A stretch of 64,000 nucleotides of DNA from Corynebacterium tuberculostearicum (GCF_016127015.1 NZ_CP065972.1:1-64000); one strand, 5' to 3'. Positions 26,377 through 36,535 are shown, numbered from the stretch's first letter. Made by a program: numbers and translations. Notes: generated from the sequence alone by a model not told the origin.

Positions 26377-28092
26377 TCAGTTCTGTTCGGCCTCGAGGCG
26401 GCGGATGAGGTCTGCCTGGACCTCGCGGCGGCGGATCTTGCCCATCTGGTCCTTCGCCAGCTCCTCAAAGTGGTAGAAGGTGCGGGGGACCTTGTAGCGG
26501 GTCAGGCGCTCGCGACAGTAGTCCTTGAGGCCCTCCGGGTCGAGGGCTGCGCCATCGGCGAGGTCGAGGCAGGCCACGACATCCTCGGAGCCGTCCTCGC
26601 GCGGTCGGCCGACCACGGCGACGTCATCAATGCTTGGGTGCTCGCGCAGGATTTCTTCCACCTCGCCCGGATACACGTTGAAGCCGCCGGTGATGATGAT
26701 TTCCTTGATGCGGCTGACCAGGCGGATGAAGCCGTCTTCTTCCATGACGCCCATATCGCCGGTGCGGAACCATTCGCCGTGGAAGGCAGCCTCGGTGGCC
26801 TCGTCATTGTTGAGGTAGCCCTTGAAGATCTGCGGGCCGCGGGCCAGCACCTCGCCTTCGACGCCGTCCGGCTGGGTCTCGTCCAGATTATCCGGGTTGG
26901 CAATGCGCACCTGGGTATCCGGGAACGGAATGCCCACGTAGCCCGGGCGGCGGTCGGTGCTCATGGGGTTGCCCACGATAATCGGCGAGCACTCGGTGAG
27001 GCCGTAGCCCTCCACCAAGAGGCCGCCGGTGTAGTTCTCCCATTTGTTGACCGTGTCCGAAGGCAGGGTAGACGCACCGGAGAAGGCCGCGCGCACACCC
27101 TTGATGGGGATTTCCTGATCCTCGGCGGCCTTCACGATGCGCTCGTAGAGCGTCGGCACGCCCGGAACCCAGGTCGGGGTGTGCTTCTTCATCAACTGCA
27201 TAATGAGCGACATATCCGGTTTTGGCAGGAGGACCAGCTCACCGCCGATGAACTGCGCCAAGGTCACGTTCATGGTCAGGCCATAAGCATGGAAGAAGGG
27301 GAGGGCGGCCAGCATACGCTCCGGCTTATCGCCCAGGCCGGGAACCCACGCCTTGCCCTGCATTAGGTTGGAAAAGAGGTTGCCGTGCGAGAGCATGGCC
27401 CCCTTCGGAGCGCCGGTGGTGCCAGAGGTGTACATGATAAGCGCGATGGTGTCCTTGTCCACGTCCTGCGGCGTGGTGATATCGCTGCCGTCGCCGCCGA
27501 TGGCGTTGCCCACCAAGGTTTCCCACGGCACGGTATTGGGCGCCGGGGAAGAGAGCTGCTCGCGCTTGGATTTCAGTGGCGGGATGGGCAGGCGCAGGGC
27601 GGCGCGCTGCAAGGTAGGCATGGCGTTGATCATGTTGATGGACACGACCGTTTCCAGGTTGGTGGTCGCGCGCAGCTTCTCCAAGGTCGGCGCTGCCTTA
27701 TCCCAGGCGATGGCGATGCGCGCACCGTGATCCTGGAAGAGACCTTCCAGCTCGTGGGCGGTATACAGCGGGTTATGCAGTACCACCTGGGCACCCAGCT
27801 TTAAGATGGCGTAGAACGCCGCGATGTACTGCGGCGAGTTTGGTGCCACGATGGCGACTCGGTCACCGGGGCGCACACCGAAGGCCTTCAAGCCAGCGGC
27901 CGCAGCGCGAACCTGACGGTCCAGCTCCGCATACGTTTGGGTGCGCCCGAAGAAGTAGGTGGCCGGTTTATCGGCGTTGACCTCAAGGTTGTTGTCGTAA
28001 ATATCCAGCAACGTGGTGTCGCCGTACTCGAGGTGGTGCGGTGTCCATTCCGGGTAATACTGGAGCCAAGCCTGTGATTCGTATGCGGACAA
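26377..28092 (-). CDS. Long-chain fatty acid--CoA ligase
   Basis: 571 residues from a TTG start at 28092 with RBS GAAAGG. Motifs: [12 protein letters not shown] near 230, GYGLTECSP near 360, [10 protein letters not shown] near 443, [14 protein letters not shown] near 475, and the late Lys in GKIRRRE. The start is set by alignment with the paralogue at 24108-25817; the longer frame up to 28485 would overlap mshA on the other strand and is not credible. It heads a leftward set of three ligases with an MGMT gene inside it. Its start region is 66 bp from the divergent mshA start. Confidence 0.93.
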   Translation of the reverse strand: MSAYESQAWLQYYPEWTPHHLEYGDTTLLDIYDNNLEVNADKPATYFFGRTQTYAELDRQVRAAAAGLKAFGVRPGDRVAIVAPNSPQYIAAFYAILKLGAQVVLHNPLYTAHELEGLFQDHGARIAIAWDKAAPTLEKLRATTNLETVVSINMINAMPTLQRAALRLPIPPLKSKREQLSSPAPNTVPWETLVGNAIGGDGSDITTPQDVDKDTIALIMYTSGTTGAPKGAMLSHGNLFSNLMQGKAWVPGLGDKPERMLAALPFFHAYGLTMNVTLAQFIGGELVLLPKPDMSLIMQLMKKHTPTWVPGVPTLYERIVKAAEDQEIPIKGVRAAFSGASTLPSDTVNKWENYTGGLLVEGYGLTECSPIIVGNPMSTDRRPGYVGIPFPDTQVRIANPDNLDETQPDGVEGEVLARGPQIFKGYLNNDEATEAAFHGEWFRTGDMGVMEEDGFIRLVSRIKEIIITGGFNVYPGEVEEILREHPSIDDVAVVGRPREDGSEDVVACLDLADGAALDPEGLKDYCRERLTRYKVPRTFYHFEELAKDQMGKIRRREVQADLIRRLEAEQN

Positions 28093-28144
28093 AACTTTAC
28101 CTTTCGGTGGCGTAGGTTTCTGGCAGGGGCCAGTATAGCGCCGG

Positions 28145-28158
28145 TAGAATTGAGCGCC
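28145..28158 (+). promoter_or_regulatory. Leaderless-type -10 of mshA
   Basis: TAGAAT at 28145-28150 lies eight bases before ATG 28159; no Shine-Dalgarno is present. Confidence 0.5.
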
Positions 28159-29424
28159 ATGCGCATCGCCATGATCTCTATGCATACCTCGCCGATTGAA
28201 CAGCCCGGCTCGGGGGACGCCGGCGGCATGAATGTCTACGTCCTCAATAGTGCGCGCCAACTGGCTCGCCGGGGAATCGAGGTGGACGTCTATACCCGCG
28301 CCACTCGGCCTAGCCAGGGCGAAATCATTGAGGTTGAGCCCCATCTGCGCGTCATTAATATCGTCGCCGGGCCGTACGAGGGTCTGGATAAAGAGGATCT
28401 GCCTACCCAGCTGGCCGCTTTCGCGGGGGGCATGGTGCAATTTGCCAAGTCGCAGGGCAAAAAATATGACCTCATCCACTCCCATTACTGGCTCTCCGGC
28501 CAGGTGGGCTGGCTGCTACGGGATCTCTGGGGCATTCCGCTCATCCACACGGCCCATACCCTCGCTGCGGTGAAAAACGCCTCCCGGACCGCGGATGACA
28601 CCTTGGAGTCCGAGGCCCGCCGCATCTGCGAGCAGCAACTGGTGGATAACGCGGACCTGCTCGTGGTCAATACCGAGCAAGAAGCCCGCGACTTGGCCGA
28701 ACACTATGATGCCGAGTGCGACATCATTCGCGTAGTCTCACCCGGCGCCGACGTAGAGCTTTTTACCCCTGGCACGGACCGCAATACCGAGCGCTCCCGC
28801 CGCGAGTTGGGCATTCCACTGCACACCAAGGTGGTGGCCTTTGTCGGGCGCCTGCAAAAGTTTAAGGGACCAGAGGTCCTCATTCGCGCCACGGCCGAGC
28901 TCTTCCGCCGCGAACCAGCGCGCAACCTGCGCGTGGTCATCTGTGGTGGCCCGTCGGGGGCCAATACGGCGCCGGAGGCCTATAGGGAGTTGGCGCGTGA
29001 GTTGGGCGTCGATAAGCGCGTGCGCTTTTTGGGTGCCCGCCCGCCAGAGGAGCTGGTGGGGGTCTACCGCGCGGCCGATATCGTAGCGGTGCCTAGCTAT
29101 AACGAGTCCTTCGGCCTAGTGTCGCTGGAGGCCCAGGCTTCTGGCACGCCGGTGGTAGCCGCGGCCGTCGGCGGGCTGCCCATCGCCGTGGCCGACGAGG
29201 AGACCGGCTTGCTGGTGCACTCGCATGACCCGTCCGACTGGGCCGATGCGCTAGCCCGCCTGCTTGACGACGACCCCATGCGCATCGCCATGGGCGAAGC
29301 CGCTGTCGCCCACGCCGCGCGCTTTAGCTGGGCCAGCTCCGCCGCCGCGCTCGCAGAAATCTATGACGAGGCCAGCCGCATCGAGGTCCCGGATTGCCAT
29401 CAACGGCGGGCGATTGGGGATTAA
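28159..29424 (+). CDS. mshA: D-inositol-3-phosphate glycosyltransferase
   Basis: 421 residues. It is a GT-B (GT4) enzyme: N-terminal [23 protein letters not shown], then [14 protein letters not shown] and [11 protein letters not shown], and the C-terminal donor site [15 protein letters not shown] and [24 protein letters not shown] (E-x7-E). It transfers GlcNAc from UDP-GlcNAc to 1D-myo-inositol 3-phosphate, the first step of mycothiol synthesis. The sequence matches C. glutamicum MshA closely from memory. The ORF could begin at TTG 28150, but [12 protein letters not shown] is the family start. Confidence 0.95.
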   Translation: MRIAMISMHTSPIEQPGSGDAGGMNVYVLNSARQLARRGIEVDVYTRATRPSQGEIIEVEPHLRVINIVAGPYEGLDKEDLPTQLAAFAGGMVQFAKSQGKKYDLIHSHYWLSGQVGWLLRDLWGIPLIHTAHTLAAVKNASRTADDTLESEARRICEQQLVDNADLLVVNTEQEARDLAEHYDAECDIIRVVSPGADVELFTPGTDRNTERSRRELGIPLHTKVVAFVGRLQKFKGPEVLIRATAELFRREPARNLRVVICGGPSGANTAPEAYRELARELGVDKRVRFLGARPPEELVGVYRAADIVAVPSYNESFGLVSLEAQASGTPVVAAAVGGLPIAVADEETGLLVHSHDPSDWADALARLLDDDPMRIAMGEAAVAHAARFSWASSAAALAEIYDEASRIEVPDCHQRRAIGD

Positions 29425-29463
29425 ACCCTGACGCCGGTAGTAATTTCGTGGCATGCTGTAGGC

Positions 29464-30210
29464 ATGACTAACGGAAAACTGATTCTTCTTCGCCATGGCC
29501 AATCCAAGTGGAACGAGTCCAACCAGTTCACTGGCTGGGTCGATGTAGATCTGACCGAAAAAGGCGAGGCGGAAGCCAAGCGCGGCGGTGAGCTGCTCGC
29601 GCAGGAAGGCGTTCTGCCCGATGTCCTCTATACCTCTCTTCTACGCCGTGCTATCCGCACCGCAAATATCGCACTCAATGCCGCCGACCGCCACTGGATC
29701 CCAGTGGTGCGCGATTGGCGCCTCAACGAGCGCCACTACGGCGCCCTGCAGGGCCTGAACAAGGCCGAGACCAAGGAAGAATACGGTGAGGAAAAGTTCA
29801 TGGCATGGCGCCGCTCCTATGACACGCGCCCGCCGGAGCTGGCCGATGACTCCAAGTACTCCCAGACCAATGACCCGCGCTACGCGCACCTGGATAAGGT
29901 CCCGCAGACCGAGTGCCTGAAGGACGTCGTCGCCCGCTTTGTGCCGTACTTTGAAGAAGAAATCCTTCCGCGCGCCAAGAAGGGCGAGACTGTGCTCATC
30001 GCCGCGCACGGCAACTCCCTGCGCGCACTGGTTAAGCACCTGGACAATATCTCTGATGATGATATTGCCGGCCTGAACATTCCAACCGGCATCCCGCTGG
30101 TCTATGAGATCACCGAGGATGGCTCCGTAGTAAACCCAGGTGGCACTTACCTGGATCCGGAAGCCGCCGCTGCCGGTGCCGCCGCCGTTGCTGCGCAGGG
30201 CGGTAAGTAA
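29464..30210 (+). CDS. gpmA: 2,3-bisphosphoglycerate-dependent phosphoglycerate mutase
   Basis: 248 residues. The phospho-accepting RHG is at residues 10-12 ([18 protein letters not shown]), the second His in [14 protein letters not shown] near 183, and the acid-base Glu in [15 protein letters not shown] near 88. It interconverts 3- and 2-phosphoglycerate in glycolysis and gluconeogenesis. It follows mshA by 39 bp; CATGCT six bases upstream of ATG could be a weak leaderless -10, or GTAGGC an RBS. Ends in an Ala-rich tail. Confidence 0.95.
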   Translation: MTNGKLILLRHGQSKWNESNQFTGWVDVDLTEKGEAEAKRGGELLAQEGVLPDVLYTSLLRRAIRTANIALNAADRHWIPVVRDWRLNERHYGALQGLNKAETKEEYGEEKFMAWRRSYDTRPPELADDSKYSQTNDPRYAHLDKVPQTECLKDVVARFVPYFEEEILPRAKKGETVLIAAHGNSLRALVKHLDNISDDDIAGLNIPTGIPLVYEITEDGSVVNPGGTYLDPEAAAAGAAAVAAQGGK

Positions 30211-30223
30211 GAAACTGCGCCAC

Positions 30224-30256
30224 AGTCCCCGGGGAGTATTCCCTGGGGACTTTGTG
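30224..30256 (+). terminator. Terminator after gpmA
   Basis: AGTCCCCGGGG pairs with CCCTGGGGACT (one G-U pair) over a 6-nt loop, followed by TTGTG. Confidence 0.7.
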
Positions 30257-30261
30257 ATGGA

Positions 30262-30273
30262 TAGGCTAGACAC
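30262..30273 (+). promoter_or_regulatory. Leaderless-type -10 of senX3
   Basis: TAGGCT at 30262-30267 lies six bases before the GTG at 30274. Confidence 0.5.
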
Positions 30274-31536
30274 GTGGAATTGATTCTTTCCTTTGCCGCC
30301 GGCGTGGTGGCCTGCGGGCTGGCGCTGCCAGCGATTTCTTGGCTGCGCGGGCGCATTGCGCGCTACCGCCAAGCCACCGATGCCGAGGCCAACCAAGTCA
30401 CGACGGTCAGCCAGGTGCTGCACTTGGCCGTGCAAGGCTCGCCGACGGCCCTGGCGGTGCTGGACCGCAACCAAGAAATCGTCATGTCCAATCCCGCCGC
30501 CCACGAGATGTCCCTGGTGCATGATCGCGCCGTGAACCCGGAGGTGTGGCAGACCGCGCAGGAGGTCTTCGAGGACAAGGAGACCCGCACCGTCGACCTG
30601 GCTATTCCCAAGCGCCGCACGGGTCACCGCGTCACCCAGTTCAAGGCGGTCATTAAGCCGCTGACGCTTAACGACGGCCGCTTTGTCATCATCTACGGCA
30701 CCGATGAGAGCGAAAACGTCCGCATGGAATCCGCCCGCCGCGACTTTGTGGCAAACGTCTCCCACGAGCTCAAGACCCCCGTCGGCGGCATTGCCCTGTT
30801 GGCCGAGGCCCTGCTCCAAGACCCCGGCGACCAAGAGACCGTGGAGTACTTTGGCAACAAGGTCTACAAGGAAGCCAACCGCATGGCCGATATGGTCAGC
30901 GAGCTTATTTCCTTGTCCAAGCTGCAAGGCGCCGAGGCGCTGCCAGAGATGGAACCGCTAGCCGTCGATGACCTCATCGAGGAAGCGCTCTCGCGCAACC
31001 AACTGGCTGCGGAGGCTCGCTCCATCGAGCTCAACCGGGGCGCCTCCGTCGGCGTGCAGGTCAAAGGAGATAGGTCCCTGCTGGTTACCGCACTGTCTAA
31101 CCTCGTCTCCAACGCGATTAACTATTCGCCGGAGAAGATGCCGGTATCGGTCTCCCAAAAAGTGGTGGATGGCGGGGTCGTGCTCATCCGCGTCACGGAC
31201 CGCGGAATCGGTATCGCACCGGATGATCAAAAGCGCGTCTTCGAGCGCTTTTTCCGCGTAGACCAAGCCCGGTCGCGGCAGACCGGAGGCACTGGCCTAG
31301 GATTAGCAATTGTTAAACACGTGGTGGCCAACCATGGCGGCAACATCAAACTGTGGTCCCGGCCCGGTACGGGTTCTACATTCACCATCGAATTGCCCAT
31401 CTACAGGGAAGAAAAGCCAGCGCAGGATGCTGGCATGAAGGATAATGAGAAAAGGGATGCCGTCACTGCGGCGGCGCCTGGGCTCCCGCGTGCAGTAGCA
31501 CGCGTTGCAGCACGTCGAAAGGATAAAGCACAATGA
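30274..31536 (+). CDS. senX3: SenX3-type sensor histidine kinase
   Basis: 420 residues from GTG. One N-terminal membrane helix (about 3-22) and a PAS-like domain (about 45-145) precede the HisKA box FVANVSHELKTPVGG with His near 164. ATP-binding boxes follow: N box LSNLVSNAINYS near 275, G1 VTDRGIGIAPDD near 310, and G2 GGTGLGLAIVKH near 340. SenX3 phosphorylates RegX3 and controls phosphate starvation genes in mycobacteria; the same is expected here. The stop overlaps the regX3 ATG by four bases. It sits downstream of gpmA, as in other actinobacteria. Confidence 0.93.
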   Translation: MELILSFAAGVVACGLALPAISWLRGRIARYRQATDAEANQVTTVSQVLHLAVQGSPTALAVLDRNQEIVMSNPAAHEMSLVHDRAVNPEVWQTAQEVFEDKETRTVDLAIPKRRTGHRVTQFKAVIKPLTLNDGRFVIIYGTDESENVRMESARRDFVANVSHELKTPVGGIALLAEALLQDPGDQETVEYFGNKVYKEANRMADMVSELISLSKLQGAEALPEMEPLAVDDLIEEALSRNQLAAEARSIELNRGASVGVQVKGDRSLLVTALSNLVSNAINYSPEKMPVSVSQKVVDGGVVLIRVTDRGIGIAPDDQKRVFERFFRVDQARSRQTGGTGLGLAIVKHVVANHGGNIKLWSRPGTGSTFTIELPIYREEKPAQDAGMKDNEKRDAVTAAAPGLPRAVARVAARRKDKAQ

Positions 31537-32240
31537 CCACCATCCTCATCGTTGAAGATGAAGAGTCGCTGGCAGATCCGCTGGCATTCCTCCTCCGCAA
31601 GGAGGGCTTCGAGCCGATCATCGCGCACGATGGCCCCACCGCGCTGGAAAAGTTTGCCGCTAACGACATCGATATCGTCCTTCTAGACCTCATGCTGCCC
31701 GGCATGTCCGGCACCGAGGTATGCAAGCAGCTGCGCACCACCTCGTCCGTGCCGGTCATCATGGTGACCGCACGTGATTCCGAGATCGACAAGGTCGTCG
31801 GCCTTGAGCTCGGCGCTGATGATTACGTGACCAAGCCTTATTCCTCCCGCGAGCTCATCGCCCGCATCCGCGCGGTCCTGCGCCGCGGCCACGATTCCGG
31901 CTCGGGCGCCGATACCGAGGCGGAGGAAGAAGTAGCCGAGCAGATCCTCGAGGGCGGCCGCGTCAAGATGGACGTGGAACGCCACACCGTTACCGTCGCG
32001 GGCGAGCCGGTTTCCATGCCCCTCAAGGAATTCGACCTCCTGGAGTACCTGCTGCGCAACGCCGGCCGCGTACTAACCCGCGGCCAGCTCATTGATCGCA
32101 TCTGGGGCGCCGATTATGTTGGCGACACCAAGACGCTCGATGTCCACGTCAAGCGCCTGCGCTCCAAGATCGAGGAGCAGCCCTCCCGTCCGAAGCACCT
32201 GGTTACGGTGCGCGGCCTGGGCTATAAATTCGAGCTCTAG
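31533..32240 (+). CDS. regX3: RegX3-type response regulator
   Basis: 235 residues. The receiver domain has the acidic pocket at VEDEES and the phosphorylation site D52 in IVLLDLMLPG; the switch residues are MVTARD and the Lys of YVTKPYSSRE near 102. A linker of about 15 acidic residues leads to an OmpR-type winged helix (about 145-235; FDLLEYLLRNAGRVLTRGQL, DVHVKRLRSKIE). It binds DNA as the partner of SenX3, from the same operon (ATGA overlap). Confidence 0.95.
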   Translation: MTTILIVEDEESLADPLAFLLRKEGFEPIIAHDGPTALEKFAANDIDIVLLDLMLPGMSGTEVCKQLRTTSSVPVIMVTARDSEIDKVVGLELGADDYVTKPYSSRELIARIRAVLRRGHDSGSGADTEAEEEVAEQILEGGRVKMDVERHTVTVAGEPVSMPLKEFDLLEYLLRNAGRVLTRGQLIDRIWGADYVGDTKTLDVHVKRLRSKIEEQPSRPKHLVTVRGLGYKFEL

Positions 32241-32251
32241 CTCTCCGACCG

Positions 32252-33163
32252 CTAGTTTTCTGCCTGTAGGCTCCCGGCCTTCACGCTGGCCGGATGCTGC
32301 GTGAGCTGGACGCCGTGCTCGGCCGCCGCGGCGCGTGCCTTGCAGTGCGCGGCCAGAATCTCATAGGACTCTCGGCCCATGAGCGCTACCAGCTCGTCCT
32401 CGTGCGATTGCCACATCGGCAGCGGGTTGGCGTGGCAGGCGGCATCGGCCGAACAATACCAATCAAAGTCCTCGCCGCCATTGCCCCAACCGCGGCGGTC
32501 ATACTCGCCGATCTGCGTGCGCAAAATCTCCTGCCCATCCGGGTGCTCTTCATAGTCTTCGTATCGGCGCAGCGGTAGCTGCCAGCACACCTCGGGTTTT
32601 ACCACCGTGAGCTCCTCGCCGGTATCGACAGCCCACTGGTGCAGCGCGCAGCCCGTTCCCGTAGCCCAGCCGGCGCGGTTGGCAAAAATGCACGCGCCGT
32701 CCACGATGGGTGTCTTCAGCGCCGGTTCCGGTTCGCCGTCCTCACCGTCGAGCTCGTCCCACTCTAGCCATGGCTCCAACTCGTCCGTAGCGTCCTGCGC
32801 GAGGAACTCATCTACCCCCGCTGGGCGCAGCTGCCAATACTTGGCGGGCATGCGCGAGACGGCGTCGTAAAGCTGGTCGCGGTCCTCCTCATCGGCCATA
32901 TAGGCGCCATGCACGCAGCAGCCCACGTCGGGCTGGCTCTTATCGATGCCCCGGCATGCCGACGTTCCAAATTGGCAACTGTAGTGCGATTCCACCCATG
33001 TTAGGTCGATGGAAAAGACGTGGTGTGGGTCGTTCGGGTTGGTAAATTCGAGCCACTCCCGCGGGAAATCCGGGGCCTCTTCGCGGCCCGCTCTTATCGA
33101 CGCCGCCGCGGGCGAGCTCGCGGGAAAACCTAGGTATACCGTGTCAGATTTTGGGCGATTCAC
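32252..33163 (-). CDS. Conserved Cys-rich protein (DUF3109-like)
   Basis: 303 residues from a GTG start. Cysteines occur in clusters: CQFGTSAC, a CC pair ([10 protein letters not shown]), [34 protein letters not shown], and one near the C-terminus. The arrangement resembles the DUF3109/YkgJ-type putative Fe-S or Zn proteins, though the resemblance is judged by eye. It is convergent with regX3 and divergent from ppx with 33 bp between. Function unknown; an oxidoreductase or metal-binding role is inference. Confidence 0.75.
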   Translation of the reverse strand: MNRPKSDTVYLGFPASSPAAASIRAGREEAPDFPREWLEFTNPNDPHHVFSIDLTWVESHYSCQFGTSACRGIDKSQPDVGCCVHGAYMADEEDRDQLYDAVSRMPAKYWQLRPAGVDEFLAQDATDELEPWLEWDELDGEDGEPEPALKTPIVDGACIFANRAGWATGTGCALHQWAVDTGEELTVVKPEVCWQLPLRRYEDYEEHPDGQEILRTQIGEYDRRGWGNGGEDFDWYCSADAACHANPLPMWQSHEDELVALMGRESYEILAAHCKARAAAAEHGVQLTQHPASVKAGSLQAEN

Positions 33164-33196
33164 ACCTAACCACGGTAGACCTACTACGCTGTTAGT
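33164..33196. promoter_or_regulatory. 33-bp divergent leaderless promoter, DUF3109-like / ppx
   Basis: Plus strand: TACGCT (33185-33190) six bases before GTG 33197. Minus strand: TACCGT eight bases before GTG 33163. No Shine-Dalgarno on either side. Confidence 0.55.
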
Positions 33197-34126
33197 GTGC
33201 GATTAGGTGTATTAGATGTCGGAAGCAATACCGTCCACCTCGTTGCGGTCGATGCCGCGACGGGCGGGCGGCCCACTCCGATGAGTGATTGGAAGACCCC
33301 GCTCCGGCTGGTAGAACAGCTGGACAAGAAGGGCAACATCCATGAAAAGGGTGTAAAGAAGCTGGTCAGCGCCGTAGCGGAGGCGAGCGAGCTGGGCGAT
33401 AAGTTGGGCTGCGCTGAATTTATCGCCTTTGCTACCTCGGCGGTGCGCTCCGCGCATAATTCGGAGGCCGTGCTCGATGAGGTGGAAAAGCAGACCGGCG
33501 TACGCCTGCAGATTCTCTCCGGCGTGGAAGAAGCCCAGCTGACCTTCCTCTCCGCACGCCGCTGGTACGGCTGGTCCGCCGGCCGTATTACCAACCTGGA
33601 CATCGGCGGCGGCTCGCTAGAGCTGTCCACCGGTACTGACGAGCACCCCGACCTTGCCTTCTCCCTCGACCTGGGCGCTGGCCGGTTGACCCATAATTGG
33701 TTTGACACCGACCCACCGGAGAAAAAGAAAGTAAGTGCGCTGCGCGATTATATCGATGCGGAGCTCGAAGACGTTGCCCAGCAGATGAAGGCCATGGGCC
33801 CCGCTGGCCTTGCCGTGGGTACCTCCAAAACCTTCCGTACGCTGGCGCGCCTGACCGGTTCCGCCCCCTCGTCTGCCGGCCCATACGTCAAGCGCACGTT
33901 GACTGCACCGGGTCTGCGCCAGTTGATTTCCTTCATCTCTCGCATGACTGCGGCAGACAGAGCGGACCTAGAAGGTGTAAGTTCTAACCGATCGCACCAA
34001 ATCGTTGCCGGCGCTCTAGTGGCCGAGGCATCCATGCGAGCCTTGGACATTGAGAAGCTGGAAATCTGCCCGTGGGCGCTGCGTGAGGGCGTCATTTTGC
34101 GCCGGACCGACAAGGGATTGGAATAG
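33197..34126 (+). CDS. ppx2: Exopolyphosphatase / pppGpp phosphohydrolase (Ppx-GppA)
   Basis: 309 residues from GTG. It is an actin-like ATPase fold with phosphate 1 motif [15 protein letters not shown] and the IDIGGGS-type phosphate 2 motif [12 protein letters not shown] near 132; the catalytic Glu lies in [10 protein letters not shown]. It splits terminal phosphate from polyphosphate; short actinobacterial members of this size match C. glutamicum Ppx2 and M. tuberculosis Rv0496. Position after senX3-regX3 fits phosphate metabolism. Confidence 0.9.
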   Translation: MRLGVLDVGSNTVHLVAVDAATGGRPTPMSDWKTPLRLVEQLDKKGNIHEKGVKKLVSAVAEASELGDKLGCAEFIAFATSAVRSAHNSEAVLDEVEKQTGVRLQILSGVEEAQLTFLSARRWYGWSAGRITNLDIGGGSLELSTGTDEHPDLAFSLDLGAGRLTHNWFDTDPPEKKKVSALRDYIDAELEDVAQQMKAMGPAGLAVGTSKTFRTLARLTGSAPSSAGPYVKRTLTAPGLRQLISFISRMTAADRADLEGVSSNRSHQIVAGALVAEASMRALDIEKLEICPWALREGVILRRTDKGLE

Positions 34127-34135
34127 GAAGAGATC

Positions 34136-35188
34136 ATGGCTGACAAGAAGAAGTTGACCGTGGCAGAGCTGCTGGCTCGCGATAAAAAGGCCCGCGGCGA
34201 AAAGGGCGGCAAGGACGACAAGCGTTCGCGCCGCCACCGCCGCAGCCTCGATGAAGGCGGCATTTCCGTTGCCGAGCTAACCGGCAACCTCAAGAAGGTC
34301 GAGGCTTCGCCTGCCGAGGCCAAGCACACCTCCGTCTCCATCGACGAGGACGCTCCTGTCATCCGCGCCCCCAAGGCCGCTGACGCGACCGATGCCGACT
34401 CCGCAAAGAAGTCCACCGACAAGCCAGCTTCTCAGTCCGCAGCCACGACCGCTGCTCAGCCTGCCGCGCCGAAGGCTGCACCAAAGACCGCCGCAAAGGC
34501 AGAACCAAAGGCTGCTCCTAAATCCGCGGACAAGCCCGCAGCCAAGGCTGCCGCCAAGCCAGCGCAGACCGCAAAGCCGGCTGCTGCCGCCGCGGCACAG
34601 GAGGCGGCGAAGAAGAATCAGCCTTCTGCGGATGACACCGCGGTAATCCAGCGCGTGGGTAAGGCGAAGGCGGACGACGCCAAGCCTGCCGCCACCAAGC
34701 CCGCAGCGGAGAAGTCGGCCGCAGACAAGGCCGGCGCGGACAAGGCCACCGTAGCGAAGGTCGACAAGGGCGCGAAAGCGGCCGGAGCGGGAGCTGCGAC
34801 AGCTGGTGCTGGAGCGGCCGCTGCGGCAGCGGTGCCGGCGTCGAAGAAGGCGGGCGTCGCTAAGGATGCCGAGGAAACCGGCAACCTGCCCAAGGTCGAG
34901 GACGACGAAGAATGGATCGAGGGCGAGCACGAGAAGCTCAATCCAGTATCCATCCTGCTGATGATTGTCGCGGGCATCCTGCTGGCGATTGTCATCTTCA
35001 AGGGCTTTGAGATTCTGTGGGATAGCTTCCCGCGCCTGGTCGTCGCCATCCTCGCGCTGTGCGTCACCGCGATTATGGTGGGCGTGACGCACGCCCTGCG
35101 CACCGCGCGCGATGGATTCTCCATGTTCCTGGCCGGCTTTACCGGCCTTATCCTGACCTTCGGCCCGCTGCTGTTGGTCATGCTCTAA
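34136..35188 (+). CDS. Membrane protein with long Ala/Lys-rich cytoplasmic arm
   Basis: 350 residues. The first 260 are low complexity (Ala, Lys, Pro, Asp; many KPAA/KAAPK-type repeats) and probably disordered. A conserved acidic stretch (DDEEWIEGEHEKLNP) leads to three hydrophobic segments (about 279-297, 300-320 and 330-348). The sequence starts with a basic block (KKKLTVAELLARDKKARG) and GGISVAELTG motifs, similar to the Rv0497-type protein found at the same place in mycobacteria. Function unknown. It follows ppx by 9 bp and is probably cotranscribed. Confidence 0.8.
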   Translation: MADKKKLTVAELLARDKKARGEKGGKDDKRSRRHRRSLDEGGISVAELTGNLKKVEASPAEAKHTSVSIDEDAPVIRAPKAADATDADSAKKSTDKPASQSAATTAAQPAAPKAAPKTAAKAEPKAAPKSADKPAAKAAAKPAQTAKPAAAAAAQEAAKKNQPSADDTAVIQRVGKAKADDAKPAATKPAAEKSAADKAGADKATVAKVDKGAKAAGAGAATAGAGAAAAAAVPASKKAGVAKDAEETGNLPKVEDDEEWIEGEHEKLNPVSILLMIVAGILLAIVIFKGFEILWDSFPRLVVAILALCVTAIMVGVTHALRTARDGFSMFLAGFTGLILTFGPLLLVML

Positions 35189-35193
35189 GCCCC

Positions 35194-35209
35194 CGCTTGT
35201 CGACGCCCC
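35194..35209 (-). repeat. Copy of interspersed 17-mer (GTCGAC variant)
   Basis: CGCTTGTCGACGCCCC lies between stop codon and terminator and overlaps the first four bases of the terminator stem. Confidence 0.55.
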
Positions 35210-35245
35210 GGTTACCCCACGTGGTAGCCGGGGTTCCGCATTTTT
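35206..35245 (+). terminator. Terminator before proC
   Basis: CCCCGGTTACC pairs with GGTAGCCGGGG (one G-U pair) over a 6-nt loop; a TTTTT run ends at 35245. Confidence 0.8.
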
Positions 35246-35260
35246 GGCATGGTGGAGACT

Positions 35261-36052
35261 ATGACAAAGATTGCAATTTTAGGCGGCGGACAAATCGGTG
35301 AGGCTTTGACCTCGGGACTCGTGGCATCGGGTTTTGCGGGCTCGGATATCACAGTCACCAATCGCACCGAATCCCGCAGCCAGGAACTCAAAGAGACTTA
35401 TGGCGTCAACGTCACCAGCGATAATGCGGCGGCGGTGGACGGCGCGGACTATATCTTCGCGTGTGTGAAGCCCTACGCCATCCTGGACCTGCTCGAAGGC
35501 CTTGAGCCGGCCAAGAATGCCGTGGTCGTGTCCATGGCCGCGGGCCTGACGCTAGAGCAGCTGCAGGGTGCGGCGGGCGAAGGTGTGCCGGTGGTGCGCG
35601 TTATGCCTAATACCCCCATGTTGGTGCGTCGCGGCATGTGCACCTGTGCGGCCGGTGAGCACGTGAGCGACGCCCAGATGGACGGCGTGCGCGAGCTGCT
35701 CGAGGCCGTGGGCGAGGTGGCGGTCATTCCGGAGAAGAATATCGATGCCGCCACCGCGCTGGCGGGCTCCTCCCCAGCTTATTTCTTCCTCGTGGCAGAA
35801 GCGCTTGTCGATGCCGGCGTGCAGCTCGGCCTTCCCCGCGACGTCGCCGAGAAGCTTGCCGCCCAGGCCGCAGCCGGCTCTGGTGAGATGCTGGCTAGCT
35901 CCGGCCGCTCGGCCACCCAGCTGCGCGCTGGCGTAACCTCGCCGGGCGGCACCACTGCGGCCGCCGTCCGCGAGCTGGAGGAGTCCGGCCTGCGCGGCGC
36001 GTTCTACCGCGCGGCAGAGGCCTGCTCCGATAAGGCCAAAGAGCTCGGCTAG
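35261..36052 (+). CDS. proC: Pyrroline-5-carboxylate reductase
   Basis: 263 residues from ATG 35261 with RBS GGTGGAG. The N-terminal Rossmann motif is ILGGGQIGEALTSGL, the family RVMPNTPMLVRRGM lies near 115, and the ProC signature in the C-terminal helical half is SGRSATQLRAGVTSPGGTT near 210-230. It reduces P5C to proline with NADPH, the last step of proline synthesis. The upstream in-frame start (35249) lies in the terminator tail and is rejected. Confidence 0.95.
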   Translation: MTKIAILGGGQIGEALTSGLVASGFAGSDITVTNRTESRSQELKETYGVNVTSDNAAAVDGADYIFACVKPYAILDLLEGLEPAKNAVVVSMAAGLTLEQLQGAAGEGVPVVRVMPNTPMLVRRGMCTCAAGEHVSDAQMDGVRELLEAVGEVAVIPEKNIDAATALAGSSPAYFFLVAEALVDAGVQLGLPRDVAEKLAAQAAAGSGEMLASSGRSATQLRAGVTSPGGTTAAAVRELEESGLRGAFYRAAEACSDKAKELG

Positions 36053-36277
36053 CGCCTCCGTGTGCGACCTCCCCGTGGTGGGGGTGTACCCACCCGGGAG
36101 TGCTGGGGCAGGTGTTAAGCAGCGCTTTTAGGGGAAACCCTAATGAATGCTGTGAAAAAATTTGGCACTTGGGTCGCATTAGTCACATGTTTCACGATAG
36201 GCTAGGGCAAGCACGTGCGTGAAGTCCTGTGGGAGGGGAAGCCTACAGCGCGTAACGAGCTGAAGGGTTAGATATAT
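36053..36277 (+). promoter_or_regulatory. Intergenic promoter region ahead of the small HTH gene
   Basis: TAGGCT at 36198-36203 is the best -10 and gives a leader of about 70 nt; a weak RBS (AAGGG) lies before ATG 36278. Inverted CCCC/GGGG bits at 36070-36100 may be a proC terminator but the pairing is poor. Confidence 0.4.
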
Positions 36278-36466
36278 ATGGCAAATGAAGAAAAGGGAAC
36301 CTTTCTGACGATCGCGGAGGTCGCCGAGATTATGCGCGTCTCCAAAATGACCGTCTACCGTTTGGTTCACGCAGGCGAAATGCCGGCTGTTCGCGTCGGA
36401 CGCTCCTTCCGCGTTCACGAGTCTGCCGTCAACGAGTACTTGGAGGCTTCCGTCTACGGAGCCTAG
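36278..36466 (+). CDS. Excisionase/MerR-type small DNA-binding protein
   Basis: 62 residues, one winged helix: FLTIAEVAEIMRVSKMTVYRLV and GEMPAVRVGRSFRVHESAVNEYL. It matches the small BldC/excisionase-like proteins of actinobacteria; M. tuberculosis Rv0500A occupies the same position after proC. Despite the excisionase fold there is no integrase or attachment site nearby, so it is a chromosomal regulator rather than a phage part. Targets unknown. Followed by a strong terminator. Confidence 0.88.
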   Translation: MANEEKGTFLTIAEVAEIMRVSKMTVYRLVHAGEMPAVRVGRSFRVHESAVNEYLEASVYGA

Positions 36467-36481
36467 GCTCGCGCCGCACAG

Positions 36482-36535
36482 ACAGCGCCCACCTCTGTTG
36501 GCCCTCGAGGTCAGCGGTGGTGGGCGCTGTTGTTT
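36482..36535 (+). terminator. Terminator after the small HTH gene
   Basis: ACAGCGCCCACC (36482-36493) pairs with GGTGGGCGCTGT (36519-36530), followed by TGTTTC. Confidence 0.8.

Noticed and set aside
26377..28485. 702-residue version of the acyl-CoA ligase
   Set aside because: The extra 131 residues overlap mshA antisense and do not align with the paralogue; TTG 28092 has an RBS and matches the paralogue start.
36278..36466. Prophage remnant suggested by an excisionase-like gene
   Set aside because: No integrase, attachment site or phage gene nearby; the gene has a conserved chromosomal position in actinobacteria.
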